A stretch of 35,447 bases of DNA, taken from Clostridia bacterium. Its GTDB lineage: Bacteria > Bacillota > Clostridia > Christensenellales > Aristaeellaceae. The stretch covers positions 1 through 35,447 of the forward strand of contig JAFQQT010000033.1 in assembly GCA_017410455.1 (NCBI GenBank), in the 5' to 3' direction. The notes under the pieces are model-generated. The model saw only the letters and a list, made by a program, of their open reading frames with translations, was not told the origin of the DNA and did not search any database. A program made the translations under genes and the position numbers. Of the stretch, positions 1-9,000 are shown piece by piece; the first letter of the stretch is position 1; each line of letters starts with the position of its first letter.

Positions 1-3000
1 ACAGGAAGCCCCAGTCGTAGTTGCTGACAGTACAGCTCTCCACGGTGATGCTCTTGATGCGGTTGGTGGTAATGGCGTAGTACGTACCATCAACGAAGTT
101 CACGTTCTTAACCGTCACAGCACTGGTAGTGCCGGTCACGGAGATGTTGCCGGTGTACTCGAACTCCGCACCGTCGATGGTGACGCTCTTGTTGACCGTC
201 ACGTCCTCAGTGATGTTCGCCAGGAAGACGATGGTGTCGCCAGCCTCAGCTGCCTCGATGGCGTCAGTCAGCGTCGCGTACTTGGTCTCGCCAATCTGAG
301 CAACCGCCTCGAGCACAGTCAGCGTGCCGGGAACAACCTCGATGGCGTAAGCGTCGCTCATGAACACATACGCATTCGCGGTGATCTCGTACTCGCCCAC
401 GCCCTCAACCGTCACCTCGGGAGTCTCGACGACGAGCATCGTGCCGTCCTCGGCAACCTCAGCGAAGTCGGTGGTGTAGGTGAACTCAGGCATCTCGTTG
501 CCGTCAACCACGGTCACATCGTCGAAGGTGACGGTGATCAGAGGCTTGACGGTCCAGGTGCCGTCCTCGTTGTCAACAGCCTTGTAGCCCTCGGCGCAGT
601 ACTGCTGCACATCCTCGGTGTAGGTGCCGCCGTACAGAACCATGGTGCCATTGACGCTGGCAACGGTGGTCTGGTTGGAGGAGTAGTTACCATCGTAGAT
701 GGTCAGGCTGGAGCCAGCCTTCACAGCGATGGCATTGCCGCCATTATTGCTCTCGCCCTTCACAACCGCATCGTTGATCACGACGTCGGAGTCAGCATCG
801 CCGCCGACGTTGATGCCGTAGTTGGTGAGGCCGCTTGCCTTCGCGGTGAAGCTGCCGCCGTTGACAGTCACGTTACCGCCCTCGGCACGCAGAGCGTGAC
901 GCACGCCGGTCACATCGACATCAGTCAGGGTCAGGTCAACTTCGCCGATGTACTGGCCATACAGCAGCAGCAGCGCAGCGATCTTGTCGTCGTCGGAGCT
1001 GGTAGCGGTCCAGGTCTGGACGGTGCTCCACTTGGTGTTGGTGCCGTTCAGGGTACCATTCTTGATCTCAACCGTGCCGTTGACGATGAAGAAGCCGTTG
1101 AAGTCGACGGTGTAGCCCGCCAGGTCAACAGTCAGATCGCCAATGACGGGGATCGCGATGGACTGGCCAAGGTAAGTGGTGTCCTCGGTGATGTTGGTCA
1201 GGACAACAACGGGATCCGTGTTATCCGGCTCAAGCGCAGCCTTGACCGCCTCGGTCAGGGTCTCGTACTTGGTCTCGCCGACCTGAGCAACCCACTTGCC
1301 CACAACCACGGTCCAGGTGTTATCGCCGGTCTTACGGGCGATGTAGCCCTCGGCAGTCGCGTCGTAGGTCTCACCAAGCACAAGCTTGTTATCGGCAGTC
1401 TGACGGAAGAAGTGCGCTTCCTCAGGGTTCATGCCGGTGAACGTGCCGCCGTAGATGGTGATGTCGCTCAGCGAATAGTCGATGACGGAGTTCTTGTACT
1501 CGCCATTGTGGTTAACGATCAGGTAAGAATCACCGTTGGAATCCAGATCCTGGGTGAAGTTACCCGCGTTGATAACCAGCTGGCCGCCATGAGAGACATA
1601 CAGGAACAGGTTGGTGCCGCTACAGGTTGCGCAGCCCTTGTTCACCCAGGAACCGCCAGTCACGTTGATGACGGAATTGGGAGAAGCCGCGTAAACGCCG
1701 GAAGCCATGCCGTACACCGTGATCAGGCTGTCGCCCACGGTGTCGCAGATCTCCAGGTTCGCGCCAGCGTTGGCGAAGAACAGGCCATGAGCGACCGTGC
1801 AGGAGTTGTAGGTCTTGCCGTTCCAGGTGAAGGATTCGTGGCCGTTGTAGGTGATGTTATGACCGTTCAGGTCAAACTTCACGTTCACGCCAACAGCGTT
1901 GAAGATACCGGGGTTCAGATACTTACCATTGCTGTTGACAGCCGCCGGGATGGAGTCGATGTAAGAGCCATCGACCACAATGTCGCGCTCCAGCTTGACG
2001 TCGCGGCCAGCCAGCAGTTCAGCCTTGAGCCACTCGACGTAGTCCCAGACCACAAACACATTCTCGCTCTCCTCGATCGCGATGTACTTCTCGCTCGCGA
2101 GGAAGTTGGTGTCCGCGCCCTCAGCCGCGTTGGCCTCGGGGTTGAAGCCGTGGAAGGTACCGCCGGTGACCACGATCTTCGCAGAACCATCGGCGTAGTT
2201 CGCGTCGATGCAGTTCAGCAGGTAGCCCGTGCCATAGCCGGAGTCAGTCACCTTGAACTCGCCGCCGGTGACGGTCAGCGTGCCCTTGGTCACAGAGGCC
2301 ATGGTGGTGTCGCCGGTGTAGGTACCGCCGCTGATCGTCAGGTAGCCAGCGGAAGAACCGTCGGAAGCGCCCAGGACGAACACGTAGTCGTTGTTCGTGA
2401 TGGTGCCGCCGGTGATGGTCACATTCGCGCCATCCTGGATGCGGAAGGCCGGGTACACATCGCCATCCGTCGTCACGGTCAGACCGGTCAGGTCATATTC
2501 CTTGTCTTCGGAGATCACGATGTCGCGCAGCAGGACGATTTCCTTCACGTCGCCCGCGTTCGCAGCCTCAACAGCCGCGTCGAAGGTCTCGTACTTGGTC
2601 TCGCCGACCTGCGCAACCCACTCGCCCACAACCACGGTCCAGACGTCGCCGACCTTACGGGCGATGTAGCCCTCGGCCACGGCGTTGAACGCGGTGTAGG
2701 GAGAGGTGCTGTCATCAAGGGTCGCCTCGGGGTCGTAATCAAACGTACCGCCGGTGATCTTGATGGTGGACTTGCCCTTGATGAAGTAAGCAGAATTCTG
2801 GCGATCCTTCTCATTACGCATGATCAGGCAGGAGGCGTCTTCAGCGGTGGTCTTGAACTCGCCGCCGTTGATCACCAGATCGCCGGAATGGGTCGCCCAC
2901 AGCAGGCTGCCATAGTTGTCAGCAACGTACTTACCGCCGTTGATGGTAACCACAGTGTCCGTACCAGTGGACCAGATCACGGGCGCATCAGCCGTGTTCG

Positions 3001-6000
3001 TGACAAAGCCAGTGCCAACGCTGTCCGTGAAGGTCACCTTGGCATTGTCCATGATCATGAACGTGTATGCAGCCGCATTGTTGATGATGGAGTGACCGTT
3101 CAGGTCAAGCACAGCATTCACATTGGAGGGAGAATTCACGCCATCGACGCGAGTGCCGCCAATGTAGACGATGCTGGGATTGTACGCATCGTAGTTGCCG
3201 AAGCCGGTCGCGCCGCCATGAGCGTACACAACGTCGTCAGCATCGTAAACGATGTCAGCAATCAGCTTGACCGTCTCGCCCGCGGTGCAAGCCTCGAGCG
3301 CTTCCTTCAGGGTCATGTAAGCCTTGCCGGTTTCCACGACCTCGGCCACATACGCAGCCATCGGGAAGACCTTGTACTCTGCCTCTGCATTGTACACAAA
3401 CGCGCCGGTGGGATCGACGTACGTGCCGTCGTCGTCATTGGTGAAGATGATCTGATAGCCTTCCGTGTTGGAGGCGGTCAGGGTGTTCTCGCCGGTGACG
3501 TTCAGCTCGTAAGCCTCAGTCATCTTGCGAACCACGATGGGCATCTCAGCCGTGATGGTGCAGCCGGAGACGGTCAGTTCCGCCGCGACGTCGCCGTCAG
3601 CGCGGATGCCGTAGCCAGTCGCCTCGATCGTGCAGCCGCTGATGGTCGCGCCATTGGAGTTGCCAAGGCTGATGCCATTCTTGCAGCCCTCGACCGTGCA
3701 GTCGCTGATCACCAAACCGGACTCCACATTCGCCAGCTGGATCAGGCTGTGCAGGTTGTCAGCCTTGCAGCCGGTCACCGTCAGGTTGGTGCAGCCGCCG
3801 GTGTACTGCTTGATGCCAGCAATGTTGTTGCCGCCGTCCGTATCCGTGAAGGTACAGCCGGAGATGGTCACATTGTTGGTGTAGCGGGTATTGTTGTCGC
3901 CGCTCTTGCCCAGGTAGATGAACGCGCCAGCGGTGAGGGTGTCAGCGCTGAAGTTCACATTCTGGATGGTGAGCGCGGCGGTCTCGTAACGCTTGCTCTT
4001 GCCGTTGACCGTGATGGTGCCGGTAAGCGTGTTGTCGTTACCTTCGATGGTGATCTTCACGCCGTCCTTCTGCTCAACGGTGACATCCTCGGTGATGCCG
4101 GTCAGCATCACGACGGTGTCGCCATTCACAGCCGCGTCGACGGCTTCCTGGAGGGTGGCGTACTTCACGTCGCCAACCTGAGCGACATACTCACCCGCGA
4201 CCACGTCGTAGGCGTCATCCTCATTCAGACGGAAGATGCAGCCGTCGTCCAGGGAGTACATCTCGGCGTAGTTGCTGCCGAAGGTGCCGCCGGTGATGGA
4301 GATGGCTTCAACAGCCAGCTCGTCCGCGCCGTAGCTGTACAGATCGGTGATCGTACCGCCGGTGACGGTCACGGTTTCGACAGCGGTCTTGTTCTTGCCG
4401 CCAGTCAGAGCCACATCGCCGTCGAGCGTGCCGCCGGTGATGTTGATCTTCGTGTTGGCCATGCTGTAGCCGTAGCTGTAGGAGTAGACAGCCAGCTTGT
4501 AATCAGCGCTCTCGCCAGTACCGGTCAGGGTGCCGCCGGTGACATTCAGCGTAACGCTGGGCGCCACGGAGGTATCGCTGCCCGCCAGCTGGATCCACAC
4601 AGCGCGGGTGCCCTTCACTTTGCCGCCGTTCACGGTGACAGTGTTGGCGTTGCTGCCCGCGATCTGACGGATCGCGTAGTTGCCGTCGTTGATGACTTCG
4701 CCGTCATCGATGGTCAGCGTCGCAGCGCTGTTGATGGAGTTGTTGTCGATCGCATAGCAGGCATGGCTCATCTTCGCCGTGCTGTTCACGATGCTCGGGC
4801 CGGACACGGTCAGCGTGCCACCGTTGCTGATGGTGTAGTTGCCCTTGGTATAGGCAGTATCCGCCGCACCGGTGTAGGTGAAGTCGATCTTGCCCTCGCC
4901 GGTCAGGGTCAGATTGCCCTTGTTGGTAATCATCGCCTCGCCCGCCACAGTGGTGCTGTAGGAAACCGTGTTGCCGCCCAGGTCGATGGTGACCTGCTTG
5001 GTGTTCACCACGGGAGCGGTGAGCTCGTGGCCAACAAGCACGGTGATGGTCTCGCCGCCCTCGGCCGCGTCGATGGCTTCCTGGATGGAAGCGTACTTCA
5101 CGTCGCCGATTGCAACGACCCACTCGCCCTCAATCACGGTCCAGATGGTGTTATCCTCGTTCGCCTTGGCGATGTAGCCCTCGGCGACGAAGCCAGCCTC
5201 TTCGACGTCCATGCCGAAAGTGGCGTCAGTGTCAGCGATGAAGGCGGTCAGGTCACGGCCCTCGGAGGTCTCGAAAGCGCTGATGCTGTTCACATGGCCG
5301 CCGGTGATGGAAGCCGTGAACGCCGCGCTGGGCTCGAGGTACAGGTTGGCAACGGTGCCGCCCGTGATGGTCACGGAACCGACAACGTCCTTGGTGTTAC
5401 GCTCGGTACCGTCGGAGGGGTTCTGCAGCCAGATGCTGCTCACAGAGCCGCTGTTGACAGTGACGCTGTTCGCGTTGGTCTCGCTGTTGCAGAACAGACG
5501 GATGCCGTCGTAGTAGTTGGAACCGGAAACCTTGATGGTCGCGCCATTGACTTCCACAGTGGGAGCGCCGCTGGTGGAGTTGTTGTCAATCGCGTAGCCG
5601 ATCTGGTTGGACGCAGTGGACTTATTCTCCACCGTGAACTCGCCATCCAGGTTCAGGGTGCCGGCGTTCAGGATGGTATTCACCGCGTAGGACGTGCTGC
5701 CCGCCAGCTGGTGGTCGCACACGATGGCGCCCTCGCCGGTGATGGTCAGGTTGCCCTTGTTGGTGATGACCGCGTACGCAGCCGCCTCAGCGGGGGTACC
5801 GGTGATGGTGTAGCCCGCCAGGTCCAGAGTGATCACGTCGTCCGCATCCACGGTGACGGTGTCCGTGATGGTCACATTCTTCAGCAGGACGATGGTGTCA
5901 TCTTCCTCAGCCGCTGCCACAGCATCGGCCAGCGTCCAGTAACCGTCTTCGTCGATCTGTGCGACATAACCGTAAATCACGGTGACGCCTTCGTAGGTGG

Positions 6001-9000
6001 GCAGACCGTCAGCACCATACTGCTTGCCACCGAAGAGCTGATCGAAAGGAATCGCTGCCTTACAGTGGGACGTGCAGGTGCTGTGGTCGTAATCAGCAGG
6101 CAGACCATCATAGGCATAGCCCGCCTCAACACGCATACCGCGACCATTATTGTACCCAGAAGTAGTAGGATCGCAGTAGTGGTAATTAGCCCAGGAACCG
6201 TAAGTAACCGTCACGTCAGTACAGGTGATACCGTACTTGGACGTATCGGGGACAGTCTTGCCGTCGATCGTGGTGCATTCCTGGAGGCGGCCAATGATCA
6301 TACCGGACATACGATAATTGTAGTAATCGTAGGAAGCGGTGCAGTCATTGTAGACATCCAGTCGGCAAGCAATATCAACATTCTCGAAGGTGTAGGTCGC
6401 GCCGGGTTCGCCCTGACCCACAACGCCGCCGATGGAGGAGTCAAAGGAACCCCACAGGCCAGCCAGCGTAACGCTGCTCGTGATGTTGATGTTCTTGAAG
6501 GTGTAGTTGCCATCACCAGACCACGCGATGATACCGCCGCAGCCATTGTTATAGGTAGCGAAGGTGGAGTCGGTGATGGTGATGTTCTCAAAGACACAGG
6601 TGCCGGTAGCGCTGCCGGTGATACCACCAACGTCGCCGCCCTCAACCAGGCACTCCGCGCCCGTGATGGTCAGGTTCTTGATCGTCGCATCGTTGATGTT
6701 CGCGAACAGGCCGATGGAGCCGTAGACGCCCCACTCGTAACCAAGAGCCCAACCGTTCTGGTACATGTTGGAGATCTTGTTGCTGCCGCCATCGAAGGTG
6801 CCTTCGAAAGCATGGCTGTTATCGCCGATGGGATCGAAGGTGACGCGTTCGCCGTTCTCATCCACCTCGCTGAGGTCGATGTCGTTCATCAGCTTGACAG
6901 TCTTATCCTTGAGCGTGTTGCCGCCCTCAACGATCGCATCCAGGCGCTTGAGGTCGTCCCAGGTGTAGATCTCGTAGCTCCACTCGCCAACGGTGAAGGA
7001 GCCATCGCCGTTGTCCGTAACAGCATAGGCAGGATCAACGAAGTTGGTCTCCACGCCTTCAGCCGCGTTGTTCGCGGGATCGAAGCCGTAGAAGGTACCG
7101 CCGGTGACCACGATCGCCGCAGAACCGTCGATGTAGTTCGCGTCGATGCAGTTCAGCAGGTAATCCATGCCGTAGCCGGAGTCAGTCACCTTGAACGAAC
7201 CGCCGGTGATGGTCAGCGTGCCCTTGGTCACGGAGGCCATGGTGGTGTCGCCGGTGTAGCTGCCGGACTCGATGGTCAGGTAGCCAGCGGAAGAACCGTC
7301 GGAAGCGCCCAGCACGAACACGTAGTCGTCGTTCGTCATGGTGCCGTTCTTCACGGTCACCTCAGCGCCGCCCTGCACGCGGATCATCGGGTAGACGTCC
7401 TTGCCGGTGACTGTCATGCCGCCCAGGTCGATGGTGACGTTCTTCTCGATCACCACGGGCTCGGTGAGCTCATGCTCAGCGATGATGGTGATGATCGCAT
7501 CAGGCTCAGCCGCGTCGACGGCTTCCTGGAGGGAGAAGAACTTGTCTTCGCCGATCTGCGCAACTTCACACGGATAGTAAGGAGGCTCGACCACGTAGGA
7601 GACATTCTCCTCCATGTTGAAGCTGCCGCTCTCGCCCAGCTTGAGCTCGCCGACAACGCCAGCCTGGTAGGCCGTGCCGCTTACCACTTCGCCAGTAATC
7701 GTGCTGTTCTTGATGGTGATGTCCTTGTTGTAGCCGGTGCCATTGCCAGCAACCCAGGCCGTCCAGCCATGATCGGCAGTAGAGCCAATGAAGCCGCCAG
7801 CCACGTTGGTGCCGGTCACATTGCCGGAAACCGTGCAGCCGTCAAAGGTAACAGCGCTGGAGTAAGAATGCTCGGTCAGACGGCCCACAAAGCCGCCCGC
7901 GATGTTGGCGGTCACATCGCCCATCGCCTTACAGTTGGTGTAAGAAGCGCTGGTGATGTGGTTGCCAACGAAGCCGCCAGCAACATGAGAACCGGTCACA
8001 TCCACATCAGCGGTACAGTTGGTGTAGGTCTGGCCCCAGGTATAGGCACGACCCACAAAGCCACCAACCTTGGCGTGGTAGTTCACGGGGTTCGCACTGT
8101 CGCTGCAGCTCTCGGTGATGGTGCCGACCACAGAGCAATCCTTGTAGCTGACAACGCTCTGAGAAGTGCCAACCATACCGCCGACACGGGTCTCGCCCAG
8201 ATAATCGGTGGTCACGTCGAAGTCGATACCGGTGATCTTGACGTCCTCGACAGTGTGGCCAGTGTCACTTCTCCAGAAGTAACCCACCAGACCGCCGACA
8301 AAGGCGCTCGTAGCATCAACATCGATCTTGAGGCCGTTGATGTTACCGTCCTTCAGGGTGATGTATCCATAGTAAGTGTAGGGAGCATAGCCACCCGCAA
8401 AGACCGTACCGGCGCTTGCTTTGATGGATACGTCACTTACGTTGAAATCTTCAGCCGTGAAGGCCATTCGGGTATTGCCATTGTTGGAGATGTTCTGACC
8501 GCACACATAGCCGTTGATCGCGGCAGCACGAACTTCCTGAGAATCGGAAGCCTTCGCGTCAATGGTGAGATCAGAAACATTGATGCCGCTCATGTTGGCG
8601 GGATAGCTGTAGCCCACAACGCCGCCGACAAGGGCAGTGCTGGAAGCAGCTTCCACGTCAATGGTGCAGCCGCTGACCGTGATGTTCTGGAAAGCAAGGT
8701 CAACGATGCTGGGAGTCGCCTTGTCGCTGTCCGCGATACCGACAACCGCAGCCGCACGAACCTTCTTGCCAACAGCAGTGATGCTGACATTCTCCATGGT
8801 CAGGTTCTTGATAACAGCATTCTTAATGCCACCAAACAGACCCAGGAACTGATCAGTGTCGGGAGTGTTGACATCGATCGTCATGTTGCTGATGGTGTGG
8901 TTGCCGCCATCGAAGGTGCCCCAGAAGTAGTTGGTCGTATTGCCGATGGGAGTCCAGTTGATACCGGCCAGGTTGATGTCATCCATCAGCTTGACGGTCT

